Shown one piece after another: positions 10,244-20,999 of a DNA stretch of 64,000 nt; within the stretch, counting starts at the first letter, position 1, and each line of letters opens with the position of its first letter. Source of the DNA: Saccharomycopsis crataegensis. Its lineage: Eukaryota; Ascomycota; Saccharomycetes; Ascoideales; Saccharomycopsidaceae. The notes below the pieces were generated by a model. That model saw only the letters and a list, made by a program, of their open reading frames with translations. It searched no databases and had not been told where the DNA came from. The stretch covers positions 496,001 through 560,000 of the forward strand of contig NW_027043824.1 in NCBI RefSeq assembly GCF_037102585.1. Direction: 5' to 3'. The position numbers were made by a program, and so were the translations under genes.

Positions 10244-13200
10244 CTAGATTCCTTGGAGGGTATTTTTCAAAAAACGTAAGTCGAAGAAATCAGCAACATT
10301 CGAGAAAATCTGGACTCTTCTAAGAAGAGCATTTTTATTAATTACACCCACCCAATTACCAGAACACTTGCAGAAAGGACTCAATTCGTCGTCTCTAATC
10401 TTACCGCACCTCTCACATTTCAAGTCTTGGGTATAAAATAAAGCCAAGTTCCGTTTGAAGTCGGCAATCAAAGACTCTTCAAGTGACACTTTGTTCAATG
10501 GTTGACGACATTGAACACAACTCCAAATATCTTCCTCTTCATCACGACAGAAATCCACATCGCGGATCAAACCACAATTATTGCACAAAACTTCAGAAAT
10601 CTTTAGTGAAACACTAGGGTTCTTGAAAGAAGATTCATCACTAAATTCACGAACATCAAGATAGTTTAATAGTTCTTTTCTGAGAGAACGAGATTCCAAA
10701 TTCCGTTTCTTGGACAACGCGAAAACTGCACATAAATGCTTCACTAGCTCAAGGGTTGGATTACCAAATTTCAAATGGGAGCCTGGTAGCACAGGGAATC
10801 TATATTCTTCACGGAATGCCTCACTTAAAATAACGCTGTTTTGTTTACCGTATAATTTTTTCACACGTTTCTTTAATGGGTTCCAAACACTTGCAAAAGC
10901 ATCGGAGATAACCACCTTTTCACCATCCATATCATCTAGACCTTCATTATCTAGATCAGTTGGATTAGCCGGAGGATTTATTTGAGTGAGTCTTGCGGTG
11001 TTGGCATTGATATTATTTTCTTTTTCTTTCACCAATGCATCAAGGAAGATGGAAATCCAATCAGTGAATTCAGTTTGGTATATTGGTGGTAAAAACTTGG
11101 CAATTTGCCAATGGGAATATAATTTCAAATCTTGAGAACCAGTTTCCGAAATGGTTTCACAGGCTCTACCAGCATAGTTATAATCATCCATCCAAACCAA
11201 GATATCCCAGTACTTCAAAATCTTCATATCCAAATAATTGAACAATGGCTTGGTACGAACTGCCTTCAAGATATATTGGGAATAAGCGTAGGAGTTCTCA
11301 ATTGAAGTTTTTGACGTTTTGAGGAATATTTTACTTCTGTTAGTGAAAATAACAGTGGATCCCATCTTCTTGAATTCTTGAATCATTTGCAATAGTGTTT
11401 TCTTTGTCAAGTTATGAACATGATATTCAAGACTTGGATCATACAAGAACGATCCTTTCTTTTGTATCCACTTCACAAAATTGTTAATCATCAAGTCAGC
11501 ATATTCTGAAGATCCTACAGCATCATCCCACCAATCTTTGACCATGCCTCGAAGCACCGACAACGCATTCGTATTGAAGCTATCAATGGAAAATTCTGTG
11601 GATGGAGCACCAGAGTTTCTATCATCACTGCCACCCATAAATACATCATTTTGGTCAGCTAGATCAGAGCCTTCAGCTTGATTGATTAGCGCTGAAGTTA
11701 GCACTGTATTAATGGTTAAGTTTTGAATCGAGATCTCCAAAGCAACACTCTCATAACTATCTGGGTTATTGATATTTGGAAATACCAAAGATTCAGTAAT
11801 CGGAACCAATTTTTTATTTTCGGCCCCACCAAGGTCAGAATTAGTGTTTGAAGACCACCATAACACAACATTATTGGCCTTAAGACGTCTTGAATATTGA
11901 ATATCAATTAGATAGCCGATATTATTCAATTCCAAATTACAAATTGGAATATTACTGTAACGAGAAAGCTCTAACAAATCACGAACCCAAGATCCCAAAG
12001 AAAAGAAGAACACAAAAACTTTCTTCATAAGCTCTTCTTGCCAGCGTAAAGCTGGCAACACAATTTCGTTGTAGGACAACTTTATTATTGGGAAATCATG
12101 TACTGATTTGATTGTTTTATAGATCCTGTCAATAAATGGCGTTTGAAGGGCAAGAATAGCACTTGAGGATCTTTCTTCATACAACGAGGCGATCTTGGCA
12201 TTTAATTTCTTATTCAATGACTGGAGATTAGTGAAATATTGGAGATCTAAGTCAACTTCTGATGCATAGTTTAAATATTTTGAAAATTTAGCTAGGTCAT
12301 CTTCATTTGATTTGTAAATATCGGAATAAACCGCTTCCAACTTCTTATTTTCTGGAAAATCTTGAGCTTTCTCTGAAGGTTTAAGAATGAAGACAGACAC
12401 AATTGGCTCCCAAGAATTGAAAACAAAATAAACCTCATATTTGTTAGACGTAACGTGAGACAAATACACCAAATCAACATCAAATTTCTTCAAGTAGGTG
12501 GAGTGATCAACTGGTTGAAATTTAGAAGAGTTGAATCCAAACTGTAAGCCTTTGTATAAACCGCCTAACTCATCTGATTCAAAGCTAATCGTACTACCCA
12601 AATTCATAATAGCTCTATCCTTTGCAGTAACCTGACTTTCATAGATATTACTCTTTTGGAGAATAGAGCCAGGCTTATGAATATTTTCATTGAACACCAA
12701 TTCATCCATTATCGCTTTATAAACCGGCTTGGAGTTTTTGATAATAGTGGCTTTGGATGGCTCAATAGAAATTTTCTTTTCTCTCATTTCTTCCACCTGC
12801 TCTTCCAGTAAGTTATTGGTGGAATTATTAAATGTCAAATACACTTCTTTTGGAACCTTGATCTTGATCACTCTGATCTTTCCATCTATTAACACTTTAG
12901 CTCTGATTTGTCCTAGAACATTATCCAATTTATAATCCAAAACTTGCCAGCTAGCGTTGGTTGCGTAAGTCTTGGCCTTTTCGCGGACCATGTTACTAAT
13001 TGAAGAGTTGTGATTAGCAGTCCCAGAAGAATATTCACCAAATATCTTTTTGTTAGCTTCTCTCTTTTTATCATTTTGTTTCCAAATCACTTTGTTGTAA
13101 GTCAACCAACCAACATAATCAACTGTAGCATCAGGACAACCAGCATCCAAGATATCTTTTTCAATAGCCTCAGTATCAACATCCTCATCACCAGATTGGT

Positions 13201-16200
13201 TCTTCTTGTTCTTGAGTTTACGTTTCCTGGAATGAACAGTGCCAAATTTAGAGTTGTTGGCAAACGCGGCTTTCTTATCATTCATAAGATCCTCAATATC
13301 TTTTTCGGTGATCTTGGCAGGCTTGTCACTTTTGCTGAAAAAACTGGTTAACTTCGTTTGCTTTATTTGATCTTCTTGGATTCTTTTACTGATCCAAGCA
13401 GGCAATTGAACAGTTTCACACGGATTTTTTTTGATTTGCAAATATGCCGGAATACTGATGATTTTCAAAACAACGGATGCCAATCTTTCAAAATAGTAGT
13501 CCCAATCAAGAATGGTTCTTGGATCAAAGTCTTCAAGAACATTATCACCTAACCACTTCCTCAAGAAATGTCTCTTTTGGGTAATATCAGCAGAAAAAAT
13601 GGCAATTGGAACAGCTCTTTCAGCAATTGGGGCACCTTTTGGCTTATTGGAAATGATGAACCGAGCAGTGATACCAGAATCGCCTTTAACGTCAATTCCT
13701 AAGAATTCAACTAATCTTTTAACAGTGGTAATAGAGGTAGATTTCATCCCATTATATTCTTCAATAGACTTACTCATACTCTTTCTTTCACCGATTAAAT
13801 TAATCAAATCTTCATCTTCAATATTTTTCCCCTTGGTCAATAAAATACCTAGCCATTTATTGGCAATCAGGGCCACTTCTTTATAACAATTCTCCAAAGA
13901 ATCACCTTCCAAGAATGCAGGGAAAAGATCTCCCTGCATATTTTTCACAATTTCCAATTCACCACGTCTCTTTAATTCAAACCCTTTCAATTCAGCCAAT
14001 GACCCATCATAATTGAAAACAGCATATCTCTTTTTAATACCCTTCCCTTCTTCCTTAGAAGTTGGTAAAATCATAGCTTTGTAAGGACCATCAAGTTCAA
14101 AGAAAATGGAGTTTTCAGATTTCACTTCGTACTGATAATTACTGTTTGGAATTAATTCTTGGTATTGATGATTAGTGAATTGTAAGTGAACCAAATGATT
14201 TAACATGGAACATAAATAAGGTAAACCAAGTTTGCTCCCGTCCTTTAGCGTAATATCAAACTCATCGGGGAATGATTTCGGAATGATACACCAAATACCA
14301 TCAGTGTCTAACTCCAAAGGTCTACCGAATCTTTCAATCAAAGCTCGTGCCATTTGAATAATGGTAGCACCTGTAAGACAAGTTATACCTGCCATCTCCA
14401 TAGAATACCATCTAGAACCCTTTCTCATCACATACCCATAAAATGAGTTCAAAATAACTTTGTGGGCCAATTGCAATGAATCATAAGTAATTACCATCTT
14501 CTTAGCTTCGTCAATCGCATGATGGTCACTCTTGTCAATTGTTGAAGATTTCTTTTTCCATTTTTTCGCCAAACCTTTATAAGTATAACGACGATCTCTG
14601 AAATTTCTCACTGTGTCAATATAAAACGGATTTTCTCTTTGACAAACAATCGCATCTTTGTTGATTGTTTCTGATACTTTGATTCTATGGTAAACTTTTC
14701 TAGAATAATCACTGATTCTTTTCTTCAAGTTTGTTACCTGATCAGTGTAACTTAATTCATCAAAGTATCGTTTTTCGCCGCCTGATCTTGTAGGTGGGAA
14801 GGTTTCATTTTGCATAGCTCGTTTGATCATTGCATATTCATCCATCTTTGCCGGATAATATTCACCTCTCCAAGCCCAAGTTAATGATCTATCACAAACT
14901 TTTCCAGGTCTATTGAAGTCACAGGCAGCACAATCTTCTTCTGTTTTCATAGAGTCAGGCTGCAATCTATTTGAAATCATGATATTTGGATACATTGAAG
15001 CAACATCAACGTGGTAGATCAAAGGTAATTCAGTTCTTTTTGGCTTATTCTTCAATTCAATTAGTTCTTCTTTGATTTTTTCCGCAACCTCTTCAAAATT
15101 GGTCACATCTTCGATTTTTTTGTTGCATTCAACTGTAACAAAGAACTTAACCACATCTTCCACATTCTGTAATAGCTCATCTATTACAGTTGGGTCGATC
15201 TTAAATGATGTTTCTAAATCTGATCTAAATACCCCTGCTTCCAAAGATTCAACATGGCCACCGACGTAGGTTTCGGATTCCAAAAGATGACCATCATAAA
15301 ATCTCTCCAAAGGATCTGTGTGTTTGTTTGGTAACAAAATATTATTTTCATAGGCTTGGACCATTAATAACATTTCACATAATGTACCTGTACCTTTTCT
15401 TAAAACTTCATCAGCATTCAATGGAATAATAGTAGCCAATGAGAAAATAAAAGGATGAACATAGTTATAGTACAAATAGTAGGTAGCCACAGCATCAGAC
15501 ACAGAATATTCCGAAAGTACTTGCGGTTTTTCAATGGCATATGGGGTCATTAATTCGGGATCCAATTCAATTGGATTATAACCTAATTTGACAGTGGTAA
15601 CGGCTTTCAAACCCTGAGAACCCTGAGGTAAGTAAGAATCACGTTTTACCCATCTGTAACAATCCATATGACAACAATAAGTAGACTTATATTCATCTTC
15701 ACTATCCTTCTTAAATCCAATTTCATCAAACATAGAAATACCATGAAAATTTGCTCTATTGTCCACGAACGGCCAATCGAAAAAGTCCCCGTTAAAAGTG
15801 GAGATCACTGTTGGCCTGACTTCTCTAATATGCTCGAAAAACCGCTTGATCAATGCTTCTTCGTTTTCCGCATTAAAAATCTCAAAATTACCTGGATATT
15901 CTGGCTTTGGTGTATATTCAAAATCTTCAATGTCTTTGCTAATAATTTCTCTGTTGGTGATCAAGTAACCATCACCATCAATCATATAAGAAATCATCAT
16001 GATTTGATCCACTGCTGAGTCCGGAAATTTTAAAGGTGCTTTACTAGTTTCGATATCAAAGGCTAAAACCACTGGATCAGGAGGAACCACGACATCTAAT
16101 TCTTCAAAATGAATTTCTTCACTTTCAGCCTGTACAGAGTACCATTTTCCAACTCTCAAATTTTTATCGATTGCCACACGAACGTGAAAAGGAACGTCGT

Positions 16201-16930
16201 ATTCCTTGATATCGTCAATATACTCGAGAGCATCAACAGTTCTGGCATGGCTACTATTCTCATAATCCTCTTCCATGTAATTGATATTGACAGCCGAGTA
16301 GACATCCCTGGCATCTTTTTTCTTTTTGTTCTCTTGTATTATTGGGTTTAAAAATCTTCTTGCATCTAGCATATCCGTTAAGTTGTGAAATGTTAATTTG
16401 AGAAGTTGACGCTTAAGACCAATCAAATGGTTAGGAAGTACCAAATCTTCTTTTTGTACTCTTGAATATTTCTTCACAGTACCTTCCAAATTCTTTTTCA
16501 AGGCCTCTTCCACTTCGATTTCGGTGTTATTTCTGCAAATCAAAAAGAAATACGGATCATATTGAACGGATGTTTTGAAACTACCACCTTCCTCATCAAG
16601 AAAATAGAAGTCACAAGCAGCAACCCCATCAAGAACTTGACTGCTCGGTAAAAGAGTTGGGTGGAAGTTGATTAACCAACCAGTTCTTTTTGGCCCTGCT
16701 TCATACCTGTCAAATCCCATCATAGAATCGATCTGATCAAGTTTTCTGGCAGCCTCAAGCTTTGACATTCTCTCAATGTCTTTGTTTCTATTTTGTGATT
16801 TGCCATTGTAACTTGATCTGCTTTGGTTATTTCCAAACTTGTTGTAATTGGGTGTCTTGCTATTGCCATTATTATTTCTGTTATTCTTGACGAACCTAGC
16901 CGTAGTAGAGCCTTTGAACTTCCCGCTCAT
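10244..16930 (-). CDS. POL2: DNA polymerase epsilon catalytic subunit
   Basis: A 2228-aa protein, full length for Pol2 (about 2220). It is the leading-strand replicative polymerase with 3'-5' proofreading, acting with Dpb2, Dpb3 and Dpb4 and the CMG helicase. Exonuclease motif I is FDIETSK near residue 290. Polymerase motif A is DVASMYPNIM near 640. It is followed by the CAACDFNRPGKVC cysteines of the catalytic-core iron-sulfur site. Motif B is KVILNSFYGY and motif C is ELDTDG near 875. The C-terminal half is the inactive polymerase fold. The end has two cysteine modules, CNNCGLIRDVDFC...CVQC (from about 2110) and CERCGKIRDDELSPFCKC (from about 2165), that hold Dpb2. Upstream lies an ACGCGT box. 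It is divergent from DUF1 and convergent with VPS10. No missing catalytic residue seen. Confidence 0.98.
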   Translation of the reverse strand: MSGKFKGSTTARFVKNNRNNNGNSKTPNYNKFGNNQSRSSYNGKSQNRNKDIERMSKLEAARKLDQIDSMMGFDRYEAGPKRTGWLINFHPTLLPSSQVLDGVAACDFYFLDEEGGSFKTSVQYDPYFFLICRNNTEIEVEEALKKNLEGTVKKYSRVQKEDLVLPNHLIGLKRQLLKLTFHNLTDMLDARRFLNPIIQENKKKKDARDVYSAVNINYMEEDYENSSHARTVDALEYIDDIKEYDVPFHVRVAIDKNLRVGKWYSVQAESEEIHFEELDVVVPPDPVVLAFDIETSKAPLKFPDSAVDQIMMISYMIDGDGYLITNREIISKDIEDFEYTPKPEYPGNFEIFNAENEEALIKRFFEHIREVRPTVISTFNGDFFDWPFVDNRANFHGISMFDEIGFKKDSEDEYKSTYCCHMDCYRWVKRDSYLPQGSQGLKAVTTVKLGYNPIELDPELMTPYAIEKPQVLSEYSVSDAVATYYLYYNYVHPFIFSLATIIPLNADEVLRKGTGTLCEMLLMVQAYENNILLPNKHTDPLERFYDGHLLESETYVGGHVESLEAGVFRSDLETSFKIDPTVIDELLQNVEDVVKFFVTVECNKKIEDVTNFEEVAEKIKEELIELKNKPKRTELPLIYHVDVASMYPNIMISNRLQPDSMKTEEDCAACDFNRPGKVCDRSLTWAWRGEYYPAKMDEYAMIKRAMQNETFPPTRSGGEKRYFDELSYTDQVTNLKKRISDYSRKVYHRIKVSETINKDAIVCQRENPFYIDTVRNFRDRRYTYKGLAKKWKKKSSTIDKSDHHAIDEAKKMVITYDSLQLAHKVILNSFYGYVMRKGSRWYSMEMAGITCLTGATIIQMARALIERFGRPLELDTDGIWCIIPKSFPDEFDITLKDGSKLGLPYLCSMLNHLVHLQFTNHQYQELIPNSNYQYEVKSENSIFFELDGPYKAMILPTSKEEGKGIKKRYAVFNYDGSLAELKGFELKRRGELEIVKNMQGDLFPAFLEGDSLENCYKEVALIANKWLGILLTKGKNIEDEDLINLIGERKSMSKSIEEYNGMKSTSITTVKRLVEFLGIDVKGDSGITARFIISNKPKGAPIAERAVPIAIFSADITQKRHFLRKWLGDNVLEDFDPRTILDWDYYFERLASVVLKIISIPAYLQIKKNPCETVQLPAWISKRIQEDQIKQTKLTSFFSKSDKPAKITEKDIEDLMNDKKAAFANNSKFGTVHSRKRKLKNKKNQSGDEDVDTEAIEKDILDAGCPDATVDYVGWLTYNKVIWKQNDKKREANKKIFGEYSSGTANHNSSISNMVREKAKTYATNASWQVLDYKLDNVLGQIRAKVLIDGKIRVIKIKVPKEVYLTFNNSTNNLLEEQVEEMREKKISIEPSKATIIKNSKPVYKAIMDELVFNENIHKPGSILQKSNIYESQVTAKDRAIMNLGSTISFESDELGGLYKGLQFGFNSSKFQPVDHSTYLKKFDVDLVYLSHVTSNKYEVYFVFNSWEPIVSVFILKPSEKAQDFPENKKLEAVYSDIYKSNEDDLAKFSKYLNYASEVDLDLQYFTNLQSLNKKLNAKIASLYEERSSSAILALQTPFIDRIYKTIKSVHDFPIIKLSYNEIVLPALRWQEELMKKVFVFFFSLGSWVRDLLELSRYSNIPICNLELNNIGYLIDIQYSRRLKANNVVLWWSSNTNSDLGGAENKKLVPITESLVFPNINNPDSYESVALEISIQNLTINTVLTSALINQAEGSDLADQNDVFMGGSDDRNSGAPSTEFSIDSFNTNALSVLRGMVKDWWDDAVGSSEYADLMINNFVKWIQKKGSFLYDPSLEYHVHNLTKKTLLQMIQEFKKMGSTVIFTNRSKIFLKTSKTSIENSYAYSQYILKAVRTKPLFNYLDMKILKYWDILVWMDDYNYAGRACETISETGSQDLKLYSHWQIAKFLPPIYQTEFTDWISIFLDALVKEKENNINANTARLTQINPPANPTDLDNEGLDDMDGEKVVISDAFASVWNPLKKRVKKLYGKQNSVILSEAFREEYRFPVLPGSHLKFGNPTLELVKHLCAVFALSKKRNLESRSLRKELLNYLDVREFSDESSFKNPSVSLKISEVLCNNCGLIRDVDFCRDEEEDIWSCVQCRQPLNKVSLEESLIADFKRNLALFYTQDLKCERCGKIRDDELSPFCKCSGNWVGVINKNALLRRVQIFSNVADFFDLRFLKNTLQGI

Positions 16931-17306
16931 TATCTAATGTTGGCAATACTGGATGGCAATTGTTGTGAATGCTCGTCAACTTCGTTCTTGACCTTCTTTT
17001 TTTTTTTCTTCTTCTTCTTCTTCTTCTTCTTCTTCTTCTTCTTCCAAAATTACGCGTCTTTTTTTTTTCTTCGCGTTCTCTGTGACTGTTGCATATTGGT
17101 GCAGTAAGTGGCACAATTGGGCAAGTGTGGGGGCCTCGGCAGTCAATGGAAGGAAAAAAGTGCAACGGTAAGCAAAGCCAATATTCTGTGTATGCTCATA
17201 GAAACATTTATTGGAAGGAGAAGAAAGAGAAAAGTAAAGAAGAAAATCAAAAAAAAAGGTTAATAATAGTATTTATACAAGACTACAAGCCACGAAGCTA
17301 GACATA
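16931..17306. promoter_or_regulatory. Divergent promoter POL2-DUF1 with MCB and CTT repeat
   Basis: The spacer contains a CTT repeat (17008-17044), an exact MluI cell-cycle box ACGCGT (17052-17057) about 125 bp upstream of the POL2 ATG, a T run, and a second CGCGT core (17072-17076). In yeast ACGCGT is bound by MBF (Mbp1-Swi6) and drives G1/S transcription of replication genes. Assigning the box to POL2 rather than DUF1 is inference from gene function and distance. Confidence 0.75.
17008..17044. repeat. (CTT)12 trinucleotide repeat
   Basis: A pure CTT run of about 37 bp in the POL2 5' flank, AAG on the POL2 coding strand. It sits beside the ACGCGT box. Confidence 0.9.
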
Positions 17307-20300
17307 ATGGCACCTCACAATAATACTGAAAAGAAAACCATCACGTACGTGCTACAGTCTTCGATGGAAGAGAATGACGGGCATATTGGTGGGATTAACA
17401 CCGTGAAATATAACAATGAAGCAAGGACCCTATTCTCCGGAGGTAGAGATGGTACGGTTAAAATATGGCAGAGCAATTCTGGACATCAAGAAGAGAGCCT
17501 GGCGAATAGAGAGAACTTTAATGACAATCTCTCAACCATTGGCGATACCAATAACATTGAATGCAACAACCAGCTCATTGCCGATGTTGCAACCAAGATA
17601 AATAAATCCGGTATTGGTATCGTGCAATCCGCCTCAAACCCTTTATACAGTCTTACAGAAACCCTGCAATTACATACTGACTGGGTGAATGACATGGAGC
17701 TCGTCAGCAATCAATCTTTGGTATCTTGTTCATCTGATTTGCTAGTGAAGCATTGGAACTACGAGACGAATACCCAGTCAACTTTAGGATACCATAGTGA
17801 TTACGTTCTTTGTTTAGCCTCACCAAACTCAAATTTTAAGGATATTAGAAACAGTACTGACGCAAAATGGATTGCCTCTAGTGGTTTGGATAAGCAAATT
17901 TGTACCTGGGACCTTGTGAAAAATACCAAGCTTAAAAGTTACTCCATAAGTAATTATTCATCAGGATCATCAAATTTAAATTACTACAACTTTCAAAATA
18001 AGGGCTCGGTTTACTCTCTTTCTGCGACTAATAATTTAATTGCCTATGGTGGGACAGAAAATACCATTGGTCTCATTGATACCAGATCTGGAAGTCAACT
18101 GAAAAATGATGTGTTGAAATTAGTTGGTCATACCGATACAGTGCGATCTTTAATTCTTTCTGATGAATGGATTTTGTCAGGCTCGTCTGATTCAACTATT
18201 AAACTATGGTCTCTTAAGAATAACAGAGTGCTCAGGACATTTGATATGCACAGCAGCTCGGTATGGTCTTTATATTCCGACTATGCCGATTTCAGGATCT
18301 TTTATTCCGGTGATAAAAATGGGTATGTTTTCAAAACCGATACCAGAGGTTGTTTATTGTCAGATCAGTCATTCGATAATGAACTAGATGATACCAAAAA
18401 TGAAATTTTAACATCAAGATTAAATGAAAATTTGGGGGTGGTTTCATTGATTGCCAAACAATCCCGTGGAATTAGTTGTTTGGCTCTTGAAAATTCCAAC
18501 GCCCCATCAGGAAACTTGATTGATAATGGAAGTAACATATGGTGCTCCACTGATGATAATACTATTGAGTGCTATCCAAACTTGGATTTGAAGGATGTGG
18601 CTTTACATCAGTATCTCACCATGAAAAATGGACTATTAAATATTGTCAAAAATAGTACTGTCAATGAACTCACCAGCCAGACTGATGATTCTACAAGCAG
18701 TCTCAATAATAATAGTGAAGATATTTATGATCTTGTCTCGCAACTTTCAATTGATAATTCACGTCCTTCAATGGATCAACGCCCAACATCCCTTACGGCG
18801 ACAAGCATTTCTTTACTTGATGCTATTGATAACTTCAGTGATACCATGAGCTTCAACAATGATTCAGGACTAAACAGTGGTGATGATGATGATTTAAATT
18901 GTAATGATAGGAACTTGCACTTTGAAACCAGTTTCACCAACTCGAATGGTACTGCCAACTCGCAATATATAATTTCAGGGAACGATACCGTTAATAACAC
19001 GGAAAACAGTCAATATTTTCTCATAGAGGCTCTTACTGATCCTATTCCAGCTGAATTAGTTACTGTGGTCCCTGTTAATGAGGACTCAATATATTCTATT
19101 GAGGGTAATCTGGCGGTTATCAAGGCACGACTTTTGAATGACAGACGAACTCTTGTTAGCTTAAATGATGCTGGGGTGGTTAGAGTGTGGAATGCTATCA
19201 CCGGTACAATCAAAAAATCCTTTTCTCAAGAAGAAGCTGATGAAAATGAACAGGATGTGGATTATGAAGAATATGATAGGCTCTTACGTGAAAAAGGAGA
19301 GCATCTTTTCGAATCGGTTATTACTAGTTATCAAACAAAGGAAACTCTACAGAACTGGTGCTCCGTTTCCCTAAAAATTGGCCGTGTCTTCTTGACTATT
19401 GGTGCCAACACCGTTACCAACTGTGAAGTCTATATCGATGAACTAGAAGGAACAATTGATAGTAATTTGATTGAAAAAATCATTCTGGAAAATCCAACCC
19501 CTATGGACGAAATTTCTATTAATTTGGGAAAAGTTGTATTGAAGTCACTATTGTCCAATTTTGTTGATGAAGCAGTGCAAGACGATATTATTTTCCGTGA
19601 TCAAATAGTTAAGGGCCAGATATATCCTGCTAAGGCCATTAAGAAAGAACCGTATTCTAGATTTGAAGAAGAAAATTCAAGAGAAACGGACAAAAATGAA
19701 ACTGCGGAATCGGGTTCCAACAAAGAAGATATAAACGGTAATGAGGAAGAAGGCTCCAGTAATGCAAACACATTCAAAAAATTTTCAAGATTTGGTAGAA
19801 AAAGCAAGAAGGAAGAAAAGGATGGCTCTAATTCTACAACCCCAATGACATCTGCATCTAAAACCAAGACAAAAAATCTGACCCCAGGGCCTTCCAAATT
19901 GAATATACTTCCAAGTACCAACTACGATGATGATGATAGTTTAATGGCCATCCTTGATAGATTCAAGTATGAATATCTTAAAAATCCAGATCCTAAGGAG
20001 CTTCAGAATTCAAATTTTAAATTGCCAAGCCCAAAGGAAATTCCAGTAGTCACTAGTTTAACAACTAATCCTTTTACTGTTTTAGTTAATAAGTCATCCA
20101 GTGACCTTAAAGGCAACTCTTTAGTCATTTACAAATTTCATTCCAATGATACCGAATTTGACAATGTGAAATTCCAAAATTTCAGGGAATTTCTACCAGG
20201 ATGGGTAGGTGCTGCATTATTCAAAAATCAATATTCTGAAAGATCCGTAACCAAGATCCACTTTGTTGTCGAAGAATGGAAACCCGACTCTGGTGCATCC

Positions 20301-20741
20301 AGCAATTTCAACAGTACCACGAACACTACCAATAATTCAGCTGAGAGTTTGCTGGACGGTAAAACATCTTCTTCTCAAAAGAGAAAATTGTTTTCTCTCA
20401 ATGGGAAGGAATCAAGTTCTTCGACCAATTTTGGCACATTGCCAGTAATCCTCGATCCTACCACAAGATTATCAGCACATGAATATATGCGTGTGAAGAA
20501 GATTATGTTTTATATTCTTGAGAAATTCCCAAGCAAGACACCAGAAATGAAGAAGATGTATCCATTTGCAAACATTAAGTATGAGGATTCGGTAAAAGTG
20601 GAGGACTGGCTTGAGATTTTGTGTAATGGAGAAGTGTTATCACCTAATATGACGTTAACTACGGTGAAGACCAAGATCTGGAAAAATAGTGGTGACATTG
20701 TATTGAAATATCGACGTAAAAAAAAGATGCACAAGAAATAA
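17307..20741 (+). CDS. DUF1: WD40 protein Duf1, WDR48/UAF1 homologue
   Basis: A 1144-aa protein. WDR48/UAF1 family members bind and activate ubiquitin-specific proteases; yeast Duf1 is ubiquitin-binding. WD repeats fill roughly residues 15-350, with family-typical pieces LHTDWVNDM, HSDYVLCLASP and LVGHTDTVRSL. Another repeat lies near LLNDRRTLVSLNDAG (about residue 615). An acidic and low-complexity linker (about 780-870) separates this from a C-terminal domain (about 920-1140) resembling the WDR48 ubiquitin-like region, with FREFLPGWVGAALF and EDWLEILCNGEVLSPNMTL. The protein is longer than human WDR48 (677 aa) because of Ser/Asn-rich linkers. Start MAPHNNTEKKT is the first ATG. It is convergent with LAS1. 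Confidence 0.88.
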   Translation: MAPHNNTEKKTITYVLQSSMEENDGHIGGINTVKYNNEARTLFSGGRDGTVKIWQSNSGHQEESLANRENFNDNLSTIGDTNNIECNNQLIADVATKINKSGIGIVQSASNPLYSLTETLQLHTDWVNDMELVSNQSLVSCSSDLLVKHWNYETNTQSTLGYHSDYVLCLASPNSNFKDIRNSTDAKWIASSGLDKQICTWDLVKNTKLKSYSISNYSSGSSNLNYYNFQNKGSVYSLSATNNLIAYGGTENTIGLIDTRSGSQLKNDVLKLVGHTDTVRSLILSDEWILSGSSDSTIKLWSLKNNRVLRTFDMHSSSVWSLYSDYADFRIFYSGDKNGYVFKTDTRGCLLSDQSFDNELDDTKNEILTSRLNENLGVVSLIAKQSRGISCLALENSNAPSGNLIDNGSNIWCSTDDNTIECYPNLDLKDVALHQYLTMKNGLLNIVKNSTVNELTSQTDDSTSSLNNNSEDIYDLVSQLSIDNSRPSMDQRPTSLTATSISLLDAIDNFSDTMSFNNDSGLNSGDDDDLNCNDRNLHFETSFTNSNGTANSQYIISGNDTVNNTENSQYFLIEALTDPIPAELVTVVPVNEDSIYSIEGNLAVIKARLLNDRRTLVSLNDAGVVRVWNAITGTIKKSFSQEEADENEQDVDYEEYDRLLREKGEHLFESVITSYQTKETLQNWCSVSLKIGRVFLTIGANTVTNCEVYIDELEGTIDSNLIEKIILENPTPMDEISINLGKVVLKSLLSNFVDEAVQDDIIFRDQIVKGQIYPAKAIKKEPYSRFEEENSRETDKNETAESGSNKEDINGNEEEGSSNANTFKKFSRFGRKSKKEEKDGSNSTTPMTSASKTKTKNLTPGPSKLNILPSTNYDDDDSLMAILDRFKYEYLKNPDPKELQNSNFKLPSPKEIPVVTSLTTNPFTVLVNKSSSDLKGNSLVIYKFHSNDTEFDNVKFQNFREFLPGWVGAALFKNQYSERSVTKIHFVVEEWKPDSGASSNFNSTTNTTNNSAESLLDGKTSSSQKRKLFSLNGKESSSSTNFGTLPVILDPTTRLSAHEYMRVKKIMFYILEKFPSKTPEMKKMYPFANIKYEDSVKVEDWLEILCNGEVLSPNMTLTTVKTKIWKNSGDIVLKYRRKKKMHKK

Positions 20742-20999
20742 ATTTAGAATGTTCAAGTTTTTTTTTGGTTCTGGTTTTGGAGAAGAAGGATTAAAAAATA
20801 TTCTTTCCGTTGTTATTATTACTTGTATTTGCTGTTTGTGTTATGTTTCGTGTATTATAGATATTTGATTTTATTTGGGTATTTCAAAAGTATCTTTTCA
20901 ATTTTTTTCCGCTAGAATTTTGTTTGTTGTTTTCTTTGATGCTCATCATTCTTAGCAGATATTAATTCAAAAAAGTTAATTAGACACAATTGTAGTATA

